Of a stretch of DNA of 49,114 nucleotides, positions 1 to 8,544 are shown piece after piece. How positions within the stretch are numbered: the first letter of the stretch is position 1; each line of letters opens with the position of its first letter. Below the pieces are notes generated by a model, which did not search any database, was not told the origin of the DNA, and saw only the letters and a program-made list of their open reading frames with translations. Both the position numbers and the translations under genes were made by a program. This DNA is from Bacillota bacterium (GTDB lineage Bacteria; Bacillota; GCA-003054495; Carboxydocellales; JAJZSN01): assembly GCA_021849745.1 (NCBI GenBank), contig JAJZSN010000001.1:38727-87840 (forward strand), read 5' to 3'.

Positions 1-825
1 CCCTACTTTACCACCGGTATATAGGACGTGACCGGCAGCGGTGGCAATCAATGTAGTATCATCATCCATTAATTCTGTGTTTTTACCTGCTTTGATAAGC
101 TTATCCTTGCCAGGCTTAGCAATAAGGGGTTGGCCAGTTACCGTCATCCCGTCGGTGCCCTGAGTGGGAGGACTTTTAACGACCAGAATCTGTCCTTTAA
201 CCACGTTTTGAATTAAGTTCAAGTTATAGAAGTCAGCCCGCCCATCGGCAAGTTCTTTAGGTTTAACTTCAATACCCGTAATATTAAACTTATAGTCTAT
301 TTTAGCATCTATCCCATTGATCAATGGTAGGCCGTTGGCGACAACTAATTTTTCACTGACATGACTCATTTCCAGAGCTTTACAAACTTTTTCTTCTTCA
401 ATTCCATAAACCACTCCGGCTTCTGCCAGGGCTGCCATGGCCTTTTCAAAAGTAACCGCTTTGCCGCCTTTAGGCGGATAAACAACCATCTCAGCCGTCA
501 TCTTATCTGAATTGACGGTAATATTTAACGAACCGTCCTGGATAAAATCCGGTTGTATTCCAGCAATCTTGACGGGAATAGCCTTTGGGTTTTCTACTGC
601 TTCTTCCACTGCAGACCAATTAACGTTATCAATACTTCTTTCAACAGCTTCCCGCTTAATGGTCTCCAGACTGACTGGTTTACCCTTACCTTTAGGTGGA
701 TAAATAATCAGGTAAACACCATCTTCCTTATACTCCCAAAGCCTAACCCCTGAGAGGTCTTCCACCTTATCCAGAACCTGATCAACTAGCCCTTCCAGTC
801 TGTTTAAATCCTTCAGTTCGTTCAT
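1..825 (-). CDS. fapA: FapA/DUF342 family protein, 3' end cut by window
   Basis: The reading frame opens at ATG 825, seven bases after a GGAGGTGAT-like site, and stays open for 275 codons to the window edge, so the C-terminus is missing. The translation starts MNELKDLNRLEGLVDQV. It carries repeated YPPKGGK-type segments and then the DUF342 signature region (VKSPPTQGTDGMTVTG) near residues 225-240. This family (flagellar assembly protein A) is common at the end of Clostridial fla/che operons; its biochemical role is poorly defined. It is the last gene seen in the operon, directly after fliA, and only a three-unit TAGCTNN array separates them. The family call rests on the recognised motif and position. 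Confidence 0.8.
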   Translation of the reverse strand, partial: MNELKDLNRLEGLVDQVLDKVEDLSGVRLWEYKEDGVYLIIYPPKGKGKPVSLETIKREAVERSIDNVNWSAVEEAVENPKAIPVKIAGIQPDFIQDGSLNITVNSDKMTAEMVVYPPKGGKAVTFEKAMAALAEAGVVYGIEEEKVCKALEMSHVSEKLVVANGLPLINGIDAKIDYKFNITGIEVKPKELADGRADFYNLNLIQNVVKGQILVVKSPPTQGTDGMTVTGQPLIAKPGKDKLIKAGKNTELMDDDTTLIATAAGHVLYTGGKVG

Positions 826-843
826 TAAGATCACCTCCGGTAA

Positions 844-864
844 TAAGCTACGAGCTACCAGCTA
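844..864 (-). repeat. TAGCTNN heptamer array at the fliA stop codon
   Basis: Three tandem heptamers (TAGCTGG, TAGCTCG, TAGCTTA on the minus strand) begin exactly with the TAG stop of fliA and run toward the fapA ribosome site. This is one member of the dispersed (T/C)AGNNNN array family seen throughout the window. Confidence 0.85.
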
Positions 865-1650
865 AAAAAGTTTTTTCTTTATCCTACTTAACCTTCCCCT
901 TAGTCTTAGAATGGCTTTGGTGTGCATCTGGGAGATTCTTGATTCCGTCACTCCCAGAACTTCACCGATTTCTTTAAGAGTAAGACCTTCATAATAATAC
1001 AAAGCTATCACCATTCGTTCCCGTTCAGGCAGTTTGCCGATGGCATCAGCCAGAATACCCTTCATTTCCTCATATTCTGCCATGATGGTGGGATCCGAGG
1101 CATTGGTATCTTCAATGGTATCCAGCAACCTTACAGGATCGGAATGGTCATTATCCAGACGCCAGATTTCGTCTAGGGATAATACAGATGTAGCGCTGGT
1201 TTCAGCCAACATTTGGTGGAATTGGGCTAAAGTAATTTTCATAGCAGTACAAACTTCTTCATCCGTGGCGGCCCTACCCAGTTGATTTTCCAAAATTATA
1301 TAGGTCTTTTCCAGTTCTTTCGCTTTCTGGCGAATGGAATAGGGCACCCAGTCCATAGCCCGTAAACCGTCCCAGATAGACCCTTTAATTCTGGAAATAG
1401 CGTAGGTTTCAAATTTGATGCCCCGGGTATGATCAAATTTCTCTAGAGCATCTATTAACCCAAAGATACCGTAGCTGATTAAATCATCCCGTTGAACATT
1501 AGCCGGCAAACTAATGGCAAGGCGTCCGGCTACATACTTCACCAAAGATGCATACTGGACAATCAATTCTTCACGGGCCTGGATGTCCTCTTGTTCTTTA
1601 TATCGTTGCCAAAGGTCATTTACATTAGCTTGAAGTTTTTCCGCTAACAC
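862..1650 (-). CDS. fliA: RNA polymerase sigma-28 factor (FliA/SigD/WhiG type)
   Basis: 262 residues, normal for the family. Region 2 is visible around residues 50-85 (DLISYGIFGLIDALEKF, then GIKFETYA). Region 4 is a helix-turn-helix near the C-terminus (LKEIGEVLGVTESRISQMH). This sigma factor directs late flagellar, chemotaxis and motility genes and is normally held back by FlgM until the hook is complete; flgM is not in the window. The start is GTG, preceded by GGGAGGTGAG. It lies near the end of the fla/che operon, as sigD does in Bacillus subtilis. The stop codon is the first TAG of a TAGCTNN repeat array. Confidence 0.95.
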   Translation of the reverse strand: MLAEKLQANVNDLWQRYKEQEDIQAREELIVQYASLVKYVAGRLAISLPANVQRDDLISYGIFGLIDALEKFDHTRGIKFETYAISRIKGSIWDGLRAMDWVPYSIRQKAKELEKTYIILENQLGRAATDEEVCTAMKITLAQFHQMLAETSATSVLSLDEIWRLDNDHSDPVRLLDTIEDTNASDPTIMAEYEEMKGILADAIGKLPERERMVIALYYYEGLTLKEIGEVLGVTESRISQMHTKAILRLRGRLSRIKKKLF

Positions 1651-1668
1651 AGGGACTCACCTCCCCAC

Positions 1669-2100
1669 TTATTCCAGCCCCATTTTACGGATAATTTCAG
1701 CCGCCCGCTGGGGATCATCCTTGATAATTTTCTCTACATCCGGGTTAATTTGTTGTGGTGCAAAGGGTTTAAAGTCTGCTGCTGCTTCCTCTCCGCTTTC
1801 TTCTAACTGAAAGGTTTCTTCGGGTAAGGTAATATTCAATAAACTGCCCTGCGGTAAACCGTCATTTATTTGCCAAAGCTCAGATAGGCTATCTTCACCC
1901 AAATCTTCTGAATATGGTAATAAGAAATTATTGATATAGATATCAAGAGCCAAGATAATTCCTTCCAGGGCCAAAGTGGCCCCAAAAGCCCGCAGGAGGA
2001 CGATGTTCCAGGAGACTTGCGCCGCGAGTCCTAAAAGGCTCATGGTAAAGAACATAATAAGGCCACTGATAAAATAAACGGCTCGCCATTTGACCTGCAA
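1669..2100 (-). CDS. Small membrane protein of the fla/che operon, function unknown
   Basis: 143 residues starting at TTG 2100, eight bases after AAGGAGG. Two hydrophobic segments, about residues 8-28 and 33-56, suggest two membrane helices. An acidic soluble tail ends in a short basic/amphipathic stretch (PDVEKIIKDDPQRAAEIIRKMG). That last segment resembles a short motif often found in flagellar-cluster proteins of this kind. The gene sits between cheD and fliA. In Bacillus an unrelated-looking small membrane gene, ylxL, lies in the same neighbourhood, next to sigD. I do not recognise a domain; the position suggests a motility-linked role but nothing more. Confidence 0.75.
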   Translation of the reverse strand: MQVKWRAVYFISGLIMFFTMSLLGLAAQVSWNIVLLRAFGATLALEGIILALDIYINNFLLPYSEDLGEDSLSELWQINDGLPQGSLLNITLPEETFQLEESGEEAAADFKPFAPQQINPDVEKIIKDDPQRAAEIIRKMGLE

Positions 2101-2140
2101 GAAAGTTGCCTCCTTCCCATATCACTGGGCTTAAATTAGG

Positions 2141-2626
2141 TTAAATAATTGTTTGGCCCTTATCTATGGTTTTAATACACATTTTACCATCACAGGTGTC
2201 CAGCTCAATGGTGCGGCCATAGTTACCTCCGGTATCTTGATAGAGGATGGGAATTCCCTCTAGCTTCAGGGCCACCATCGTCGCCTCAACGTTGCGATCC
2301 CCGATGCGCATAATATCACTTGCCCCTTGAATAGAAAACATCTGGGCACCCCCGGCAATCTTGGCCACCAGCCTGCGTTTTAAAGCCCCTAAGGCTACTA
2401 ATTTTTGAATTAACATAGGTATAGCAGTATCGGCAAATTTCGCTGGATTTTCTTTGTTACGGGATTGATTACTATCCGGGAGCATGATATGGGCAATACC
2501 ACCAACCTTAGCTACGGAATCATATAGGGCGATTCCTACACATGAACCTAAACCGCAGGTAATTACTGTGGCTGGGGCCTTAGCTCCCTTTAAATCGGCC
2601 ATGCCTACCTTAACTACTTCTATCAT
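2141..2626 (-). CDS. cheD: Chemoreceptor glutamine deamidase CheD
   Basis: 161 residues. The catalytic pair of the family is visible: Cys29 in TCGLGSCVGIALYD and His46 in GGIAHIMLP, with the expected spacing. CheD deamidates specific glutamines of methyl-accepting receptors and also binds CheC, stimulating its CheY-P phosphatase activity. The gene overlaps the end of cheC by 17 bases, consistent with translational coupling of the two partners. A second conserved block (KIAGGAQMF then IGDRNVEA) is also present. Cytoplasmic. Confidence 0.95.
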   Translation of the reverse strand: MIEVVKVGMADLKGAKAPATVITCGLGSCVGIALYDSVAKVGGIAHIMLPDSNQSRNKENPAKFADTAIPMLIQKLVALGALKRRLVAKIAGGAQMFSIQGASDIMRIGDRNVEATMVALKLEGIPILYQDTGGNYGRTIELDTCDGKMCIKTIDKGQTII

Positions 2627-3242
2627 GAGTCACTCCAAGGCTATTAAGAATTTTTGTTAAGCTTCCAGGTTCAGGTACCAGGAAATAATAGCCTTCCAAT
2701 CGCCGCTCATGATCTATAAAGTTAGTATCAATGACTAGTGCTTCATCACCGAAATGACCAAATGCTAAAACTGCAATATTAAGGAGGGCGCCAGCCATAT
2801 CAATGGATAAAGAAGGCACTGAAGGTACAAAATTTAACCCTGTGACCTTGCTCAGGGCTGTAAGAAAAGAACCGGAGATGATATTACCTATCTCCTCCAA
2901 GGCCGATCTGTTAAGCTTGTCCAATTCATGGGTAGTCCCTAAGGCTCTGTTTAAGACTAAATCAACAAATTTTTTGGCACTGGTAACTGATAAAAAAAAC
3001 AAGATATTGCATGGAGCTTCACCGTCTACATGGAGGAAAACCCCTACCAGTTGGCGTTCCGCTCCTCCGACCACTTCGGGTACCTGTTGAAAAGGCAAGA
3101 TTCTGACCGAAGGCACGTTCATAGAAATCTTGCGATTAAGCAAGTGTGCCAAAGCAGTTGCACTACTGCCGGCTCCGATATTACATATTTCCTTGAGGAT
3201 ATCTTTCTGGGCATTTGTGAGATTATGCAGTTCTCCTTCCAC
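2610..3242 (-). CDS. cheC: CheY-P phosphatase CheC
   Basis: 210 residues. It has two copies of the CheC active-site helix pattern E-x2-N: EICNIGAGSSATAL near residues 17-30 and EIGNIISGSFLTAL near 116-129. CheC dephosphorylates CheY-P and is activated by CheD. The start is GTG 3242, seven bases after an AGGAGG that lies inside the last codons of cheW, so the two genes are tightly coupled. The window also has FliY, a second CheC-like phosphatase, in the same operon. Confidence 0.94.
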   Translation of the reverse strand: MEGELHNLTNAQKDILKEICNIGAGSSATALAHLLNRKISMNVPSVRILPFQQVPEVVGGAERQLVGVFLHVDGEAPCNILFFLSVTSAKKFVDLVLNRALGTTHELDKLNRSALEEIGNIISGSFLTALSKVTGLNFVPSVPSLSIDMAGALLNIAVLAFGHFGDEALVIDTNFIDHERRLEGYYFLVPEPGSLTKILNSLGVTHDRSS

Positions 3243-3245
3243 CTT

Positions 3246-3695
3246 CTAACCTCCTGTTGCCAATAACTTTTGGGGTTCCAGTAAAATTAATATACGATTA
3301 TCAATTTTAACTACCCCGGTAATGTATTCTTTATCGATATTGCCGGTAATATCTGGTGAACTTTCTACAGCTCCCTGGGAAATTCTAATCACATCTGAGG
3401 CGTCATCCACCAATATTCCGGCGTTGGTTTCTGCTAATTTCACAATAATAATCCGGCTGTCTTCTGTAACTTGAATTAGAGGCAGACTAAAACGTTTATG
3501 CAGGTTGCCCACAGTAACCACTGTTCCCCTTAGGTTTATTACTCCTTCTACCCATAAAGGAGCCCGTGGAACGCGGGTGATGGTCTGTAACCGAATGATC
3601 TCTTGGACATTGTCTATAGGTAAGGCATATTCAGTTAGCCCCAGATGAAAAGCCACAATTTGCAGTTCTGCAGAGTTACCGGTGCTTTTTTCCAT
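3246..3695 (-). CDS. cheW: Chemotaxis coupling protein CheW
   Basis: 149 residues, a single CheW (SH3-like) domain. Signature stretches are QIVAFHLGLTEYALPIDNVQEI at the N-terminus, PLWVEGVINLRGTVVTVGNL mid-protein and DKEYITGVVKIDNRILILLE at the end. CheW links the histidine kinase CheA to the receptor arrays at the membrane. The start is ATG with GGGAGGG upstream. It lies between cheA and cheC. Confidence 0.95.
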   Translation of the reverse strand: MEKSTGNSAELQIVAFHLGLTEYALPIDNVQEIIRLQTITRVPRAPLWVEGVINLRGTVVTVGNLHKRFSLPLIQVTEDSRIIIVKLAETNAGILVDDASDVIRISQGAVESSPDITGNIDKEYITGVVKIDNRILILLEPQKLLATGG

Positions 3696-3708
3696 GTTCT
3701 TGCCCTCC

Positions 3709-5730
3709 CTAGAAAAGTGTGGTAATGTCCAGAATCAGGGAGACCCTGCCGTCCCCCAGGATGGTGGCCCCAGCCAGACCTGGTATTCCGCCTAGTAAGT
3801 GGCCTAGATTCTTGATTACTATTTCTTGCTGACCGATTAATTCATCCACTACCAGCCCAACCTGACGGTTGTTTTTCCGCACAACAACCACAAAAAGTTC
3901 CTGACCTGGTTGGTAATCGGGTACAGATAACCCTACAGGCTTATGGAGCCGAACCAAGGGCAAGACGTTCCCTCGTAAGAGAATAACTTCCTGTTCATGG
4001 ACATTGCGAATATCCTGGGGGGTAATAATGGTGGTTTCATCTATAAAACCAAGAGGTATGGCATAGGCTTCCTGATTAACCTGTACCAGCAGGGCACGAA
4101 TGATAGCCAAGGTTAGGGGTAAGTTAATCTTGAACTTGGTTCCCCGGTCTTTCTCAGTTTCAATAAAGATGCTACCACTTAAGGACTCAATCTTACTGCG
4201 TACCGCATCCAACCCTACGCCCCTACCTGAAATATCGGTTACCTTTTCAGCGGTACTTAAACCTGGAGCAAAAATCAGATTAACCACTTCTTCTTGTTCC
4301 ATGGCTTCGGCTTGAGCTGATGTGATTACTCCCTTTTCAAGGGCCTTTTGCATTAGAACTTCGGTATTGATGCCCTTTCCGTCATCCTCAACCTCAATGA
4401 CCACACTGTTTCCCTCATGCTTGGCGGCCAGCCTAACCTTGGCTTGGGCCGGTTTGCCCTGAACCTCCCGCTGCTCCTTGGTTTCTACCCCATGATCCAA
4501 ACAATTGCGTAATAAGTGGACTAAGGGATCCCCTATTTCATCTATAACCGTGCGGTCTAATTCAGTTTCCTTACCCTCGATAATTAATTCAACCTCTTTA
4601 CCCATATCCCTGGCCAAATCCCTGACCATCCGGGGAAACCGGTTAAAAACCTGTTCAATGGGTACCATGCGGACTTTCATCACCAGGTTCTGCAGGTCCA
4701 AAGAAATCCTGTCCATTTGCTCGATGGTTTCGTTTAAATCAGGTAACCTCTTGTTATGCCCGATGCGGGCTAACCTGGTTTTATTAATCACTAACTCCCC
4801 CACCAGGTTAATCAGCAAATCCAGTCGTTCAATATCAACCCTGATGGTAGGCACATGCTTTGCCACCCCACCGACACCCTCCTTGGGTGAGGTCTTGGCG
4901 GGTTGTGGGTTAGCCGGTTTAGCCTTTTCCTTTACTTCTTGGGGTATCGGTGGGTTATCAATATTGATGGAAAATATTCCGGGAAGATCAACCTCGGCTA
5001 TACTGTTCACAGCTTTGATGATCTCTTCCCGTAGCGATTTGGTTATTAAAACTATTTCAAATCCGGGGTCGAATCTTTCATCTTCAATATCTTCAATGCT
5101 GGGATTAGTCTTGATAACTTCCCCCAAAGCCTCCAAATTTTTAAAAACCATGAAGGCGCGGGCAGATTTCATCACACATGTAGGGCGGATTTCAACGGTC
5201 AGATGCCAGGGGAAAAAACCTTGTTCCGAACTCTGACGAATAATGTTTTTCTCATATTCATTAAATTCTATGGACATAACCGGCTCCGGTGGGATACCGG
5301 TATCGATTTTAGAACCCTCGGATATCCCGGTCGCTTCAAGGGGTCGGTCATGGCCTTCCTGAGCGGCTTGTAAAGCTGTAACCAGGGAGGATGTTTCAAG
5401 ATTTCCTTCGCCACCATCACCGATATTACTAATGAGGATATCCAAAGTATCCAGACATTTGAAAAAGATGTCCACTAAGGGAGATGAAACCTGGCGTTCT
5501 CCTGCCCTAACTTTATGTAGTACATTTTCCATTTGGTGGGTTAGCTCTGCTACTTTGTCAAAACCCATAGTAGCAGACATGCCTTTTAAAGTATGGGCCG
5601 ACCGAAAAATTTCATCAATAATGGCTTTATCATCAGGGTTGTTCTCTAAAGCCAAAACCTTATCATTAAGGTTTTGTAAATGTTCTTTGGCTTCCACCAA
5701 AAACATTTCCAGGTATTGAGACATATTCAT
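3709..5730 (-). CDS. cheA: Chemotaxis histidine kinase CheA
   Basis: About 673 residues from the preferred ATG at 5730, which has GAGGTG six bases upstream; in-frame GTG 5739 and ATG 5736 lie too close to that site. Domain order follows. An HPt domain carries the phospho-accepting His in SAHTLKGMSATMGF. A response-regulator-binding P2 segment spans about residues 150-265, followed by a Pro/Lys linker. The dimerisation helices begin at RVDIERLDLLINLVGEL. The ATPase domain has N-box RNCLDHGVE, G1 EDDGKGI and G2 DISGRGVGLD. The C-terminal domain is CheW-like. CheA phosphorylates CheY and CheB. cheB lies just upstream and cheW just downstream, with 9-13 base gaps. Confidence 0.96.
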   Translation of the reverse strand: MNMSQYLEMFLVEAKEHLQNLNDKVLALENNPDDKAIIDEIFRSAHTLKGMSATMGFDKVAELTHQMENVLHKVRAGERQVSSPLVDIFFKCLDTLDILISNIGDGGEGNLETSSLVTALQAAQEGHDRPLEATGISEGSKIDTGIPPEPVMSIEFNEYEKNIIRQSSEQGFFPWHLTVEIRPTCVMKSARAFMVFKNLEALGEVIKTNPSIEDIEDERFDPGFEIVLITKSLREEIIKAVNSIAEVDLPGIFSINIDNPPIPQEVKEKAKPANPQPAKTSPKEGVGGVAKHVPTIRVDIERLDLLINLVGELVINKTRLARIGHNKRLPDLNETIEQMDRISLDLQNLVMKVRMVPIEQVFNRFPRMVRDLARDMGKEVELIIEGKETELDRTVIDEIGDPLVHLLRNCLDHGVETKEQREVQGKPAQAKVRLAAKHEGNSVVIEVEDDGKGINTEVLMQKALEKGVITSAQAEAMEQEEVVNLIFAPGLSTAEKVTDISGRGVGLDAVRSKIESLSGSIFIETEKDRGTKFKINLPLTLAIIRALLVQVNQEAYAIPLGFIDETTIITPQDIRNVHEQEVILLRGNVLPLVRLHKPVGLSVPDYQPGQELFVVVVRKNNRQVGLVVDELIGQQEIVIKNLGHLLGGIPGLAGATILGDGRVSLILDITTLF

Positions 5731-5748
5731 TACCATCACCTCATCCGG

Positions 5749-6798
5749 TTACAGCATTTTCATAATTTCTAAAGCAATTTTGGGTAAAGGTACAATCTTA
5801 TTGATACAATTGCGTTCGATAGCAACTTTAGGCATTCCGAAAACAATGCAAGTTTCTTGATCCTGGGCTATGGTCTGACCGCCACTCTTTTTAATTAGCT
5901 CCATGCCTTCTACCCCGTCTTGTCCCATTCCGGTAAGAATTACACCAATGGTTGTTAAACCTATTTTAACTACAGATTTCATCATTACATCAACACAAGG
6001 TCGGTGACCACCCACCGGTGGTTCCTGGTTTAACCTCACCACCGTCTTAGCACCCATCTGTTGTAGTTCCATGTGATAGTCTCCCGGGGCAATTAAGGCC
6101 AAGCCCGGTACCACTTCATCTCCATCTTGGGCCTCTCTGACGGCTATTTGGGAAAGAGAATCCAACCGGTCAGCCAAAGATTTAGTAAAACCTTTGGGCA
6201 TGTGTTGAACAATGACAATCCCGGCTGGAATACTTCTGGGTAACAGGGGGATTATTTCTTGGAGGGCTTTGGGGCCTCCGGTGGATGTACCGATGGCCAG
6301 GATTTTATTAAGTTTCTTAACCTCCTGGGTCACAGGGGAAGTCAATTTAGGTAAATTGGGTTGCAACCTGACAGGGCGTCCTGCTCGAACCTTGGCCTGG
6401 GCCGCTGTTTTTACTTTGAGTACAATTTCTTCTTCAATTTTTCCCAGATCCAGGGAAATGGCCCCGGAGGGTTTACAGATAAAATCTACTGCACCAATAT
6501 CAAGGGCCTTCATGGTAGCATCGGCCCCTTCAGAGGTTAAACTGCTCAACATGACCACCGGAACAGGATCTTTTTCCATAATCTGTTCCAAGGCGGTCAA
6601 TCCGTCCATGACAGGCATTTCTATATCCATGGTGACTACATCCGGCTTCAATTCCCTACACAATTCTACTCCTTCTTGGCCGTTCCTAGCAGTAGCCACC
6701 ACCTCTAACTGGTTATCAGCAGTAAGGATATTGGTAATTTTTTTACGCATAAATGCCGAATCTTCAACAATCAGTACTTTGTATGCCACTGATTTCAC
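5749..6798 (-). CDS. cheB: Chemotaxis response regulator / protein-glutamate methylesterase CheB
   Basis: 349 residues. The N-terminal receiver has acidic residues ED near 12-13 and phospho-acceptor Asp58 in VVTMDIEMPVMDG. The C-terminal methylesterase has the Ser172 nucleophile (IGTSTGGPKALQ), His199 (VIVQHMPKGFT) and Asp294 (GMGQDGVEGM). It removes methyl groups from (and can deamidate) receptors in adaptation after phosphorylation by CheA. No cheR lies in the window. The gene follows the PilZ gene by three bases and precedes cheA. Confidence 0.96.
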   Translation of the reverse strand: MKSVAYKVLIVEDSAFMRKKITNILTADNQLEVVATARNGQEGVELCRELKPDVVTMDIEMPVMDGLTALEQIMEKDPVPVVMLSSLTSEGADATMKALDIGAVDFICKPSGAISLDLGKIEEEIVLKVKTAAQAKVRAGRPVRLQPNLPKLTSPVTQEVKKLNKILAIGTSTGGPKALQEIIPLLPRSIPAGIVIVQHMPKGFTKSLADRLDSLSQIAVREAQDGDEVVPGLALIAPGDYHMELQQMGAKTVVRLNQEPPVGGHRPCVDVMMKSVVKIGLTTIGVILTGMGQDGVEGMELIKKSGGQTIAQDQETCIVFGMPKVAIERNCINKIVPLPKIALEIMKML

Positions 6799-6801
6799 CC
6801 C

Positions 6802-7461
6802 TTACAATAATCCCCGTTGTCTAAGTTCACGTTGCTTGTCAAAAATGTGACGGATAATTTTATCTCGGTCTTTTTCTTCTATAATCATAAACTGAACACC
6901 GATTAAATAGGATTTTTTCTCCTTCTCACCGGAACTTATGGTCCTGATAACTTTTCCGAGGGCGGAAATCTGACCGTGGCCCTGAATATCAACTTTAAGT
7001 TCTACGACGGTTCCTTCAGGCAAAAAAACAGATGTCTGGAAACGTATACCGCCGCCGCTGATATCTAAGGTAATACCCTGTTGGAAGATAGCCGCCTCGG
7101 ACATTTCATCATTGATAATATTATAAGAAACAGGAAGTTTGGTATTAATCCGGACAAAATTCCTTCGCTGGGTACGTTTTATGGATGTTGGCCTGTCAAT
7201 AGAGATTTGCAGAAGTGTGCCCATATTCCGTTCAATAACGCTAGAGTCAAAAGTATATGTAGCATTATCGTCGTAATAGTTAACCCTGATTTTTGTTCCC
7301 GGCGGCATAGGAACAGGCCTACCGCCTTCCATGGGCGCTCCTAGAACAATACAGCTATTCGTTATGTTTTCAACCCTGCTACGGTAGACTACCGGATTCT
7401 CATCCTCGATAAGTTCTACCTCCACCAGTTGTCTGATATCTAAACCAGATATCTGATTCAT
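6802..7461 (-). CDS. PilZ-domain c-di-GMP binding flagellar brake protein (YcgR-like)
   Basis: About 219 residues from ATG 7461, which has GGAGG five bases upstream; the ATG at 7473 lacks a site. The N-terminal half (residues 5-95) is the YcgR-type domain. The C-terminal half is a PilZ domain with both c-di-GMP motifs: RRNFVR (RxxxR) and DISGGGIRF (DxSxxG). Proteins of this architecture bind c-di-GMP and slow or bias the flagellar motor. Its location inside the operon, between flhG and cheB, ties it to motility. With the c-di-GMP riboswitch ahead of flgB it gives a second point of c-di-GMP control. Confidence 0.9.
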   Translation of the reverse strand: MNQISGLDIRQLVEVELIEDENPVVYRSRVENITNSCIVLGAPMEGGRPVPMPPGTKIRVNYYDDNATYTFDSSVIERNMGTLLQISIDRPTSIKRTQRRNFVRINTKLPVSYNIINDEMSEAAIFQQGITLDISGGGIRFQTSVFLPEGTVVELKVDIQGHGQISALGKVIRTISSGEKEKKSYLIGVQFMIIEEKDRDKIIRHIFDKQRELRQRGLL

Positions 7462-7495
7462 AGGTACCTCCATGCTTATGAGTATTCTTGAGGGG

Positions 7496-7615
7496 AGCTT
7501 ATAGCTTGTAGCTGATAGCTTATAGCTTGAATGATATGCTTAACAGTTTTAAAAAACCTGCAAAAATTACTTACAAGCTACAAGCTACAAGCTACAAGCT
7601 ACAAGCTATAAGCTA
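7496..7615. repeat. Inverted two-arm heptamer array between pilZ gene and flhG
   Basis: The left arm (7496-7530) reads tandem TAGCTTG/TAGCTGA/TAGCTTA units on the plus strand. The right arm (about 7573-7615) reads the same family on the minus strand, mostly TAGCTTG. About 42 unrelated AT-rich bases lie between them. The arms are complementary and could pair into a long hairpin. The right arm overlaps the last codons of flhG: its second TAG is the flhG stop, so the terminal Ser-Leu is repeat-encoded. Confidence 0.9.
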
Positions 7616-8544
7616 AAAAGTTTACTAATTTTGGCAAAAAATGACTTCACTCCGCTGGGGGGTTGCTGTTCTTCGCGTGGTTCAAGGAGCTGGCCGGCGA
7701 GGCGGTGGACGCAGTTGGCGGCTAGGCTCTTGGGGTATTTGAGGAGGAAGGGTTCTTGGCTCTTGACCGCTTTGGTTACTGATGGGTCATCCAGGATATA
7801 GCCCAGACGACCGATGGGGAACTGGAGAAATCTTTCCGCTACCATGATTAGTTTGGTAGCAGTAATATCCGCTTCTTCGGCATTTTCCACCCGGTTGACC
7901 ACCAGGTGGACATTGCTTTCGGGCTGCCGCTGGTAAAGACTTTTGACCAAACCATAAGCATCGGTAATGGCTGTAGGCTCTGGGGTACAAATGACCACAA
8001 CTTCATCAGAGGCCAGCAGGAAGGTCAGGACATTACGGTTCAAACCGGCTCCTGTATCAATAATCAGGATATCTGTCATTCCTTCCAGATCACCCAGCCC
8101 GGTAACAAAGTTTTCAATTTCTTTGCGGGGTAGGTTGGCCATTTCCTGGATACCGGAGCCCCCGGCAATGAGCATTAACCCTTGGGGCCCGTAGGTGATA
8201 ATCTCCTTGATGGATTTTTCTCCTTTAAGAACATGGTAAAGATTAAATTGAGGAGTTACCCCTAGGAGGACATCGGCATTAGCCAAACCAAGGTCGGCAT
8301 CCATAATCATTACCCGCTGTCCCCGGGCAGCCAGAGCCAACCCCATATTGACAGTAAAATTGGTCTTACCTACACCGCCTTTGCCGCTGGTAACAGCAAT
8401 AACTCTGGTATTGGAGTCCTTGCTAAAAATATTTCCTTTATTTTTTTTGACCGGCGGTATCAGGACATGCTTTTTTAAATCATCCTCAACCTGTTGTTTT
8501 ATCGTCTGGGCCAAAAGGCGCAGCTTTTCAGCCTGATCCCTCAT
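7606..8544 (-). CDS. flhG: Flagellar number/placement ATPase FlhG (MinD/ParA-like, YlxH)
   Basis: 312 residues. A deviant Walker A motif GKGGVGKT lies at residues 54-61. It is followed by MinD-type motifs (IMDADLGLANADVLLG, then LIIDTGAG). FlhG works with the GTPase FlhF, stimulating its hydrolysis and limiting the number and location of flagella. The N-terminal about 25 residues include a helix matching the region by which FlhG activates FlhF; that match is inferred from position. The start ATG immediately follows the flhF stop. The C-terminal residues and stop codon are read from a TAGCTNN heptamer array. Confidence 0.95.
   Translation of the reverse strand: MRDQAEKLRLLAQTIKQQVEDDLKKHVLIPPVKKNKGNIFSKDSNTRVIAVTSGKGGVGKTNFTVNMGLALAARGQRVMIMDADLGLANADVLLGVTPQFNLYHVLKGEKSIKEIITYGPQGLMLIAGGSGIQEMANLPRKEIENFVTGLGDLEGMTDILIIDTGAGLNRNVLTFLLASDEVVVICTPEPTAITDAYGLVKSLYQRQPESNVHLVVNRVENAEEADITATKLIMVAERFLQFPIGRLGYILDDPSVTKAVKSQEPFLLKYPKSLAANCVHRLAGQLLEPREEQQPPSGVKSFFAKISKLFSL

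Noticed and set aside
4505..5236. 243-residue plus-strand ORF opposite cheA
   Set aside because: It is an antisense shadow of cheA codons with no ribosome site or recognisable domain.
7496..7615. Regular repeats resembling a small CRISPR array
   Set aside because: Units are seven bases in direct tandem with no 25-40 base spacers, and no cas gene lies in the window.
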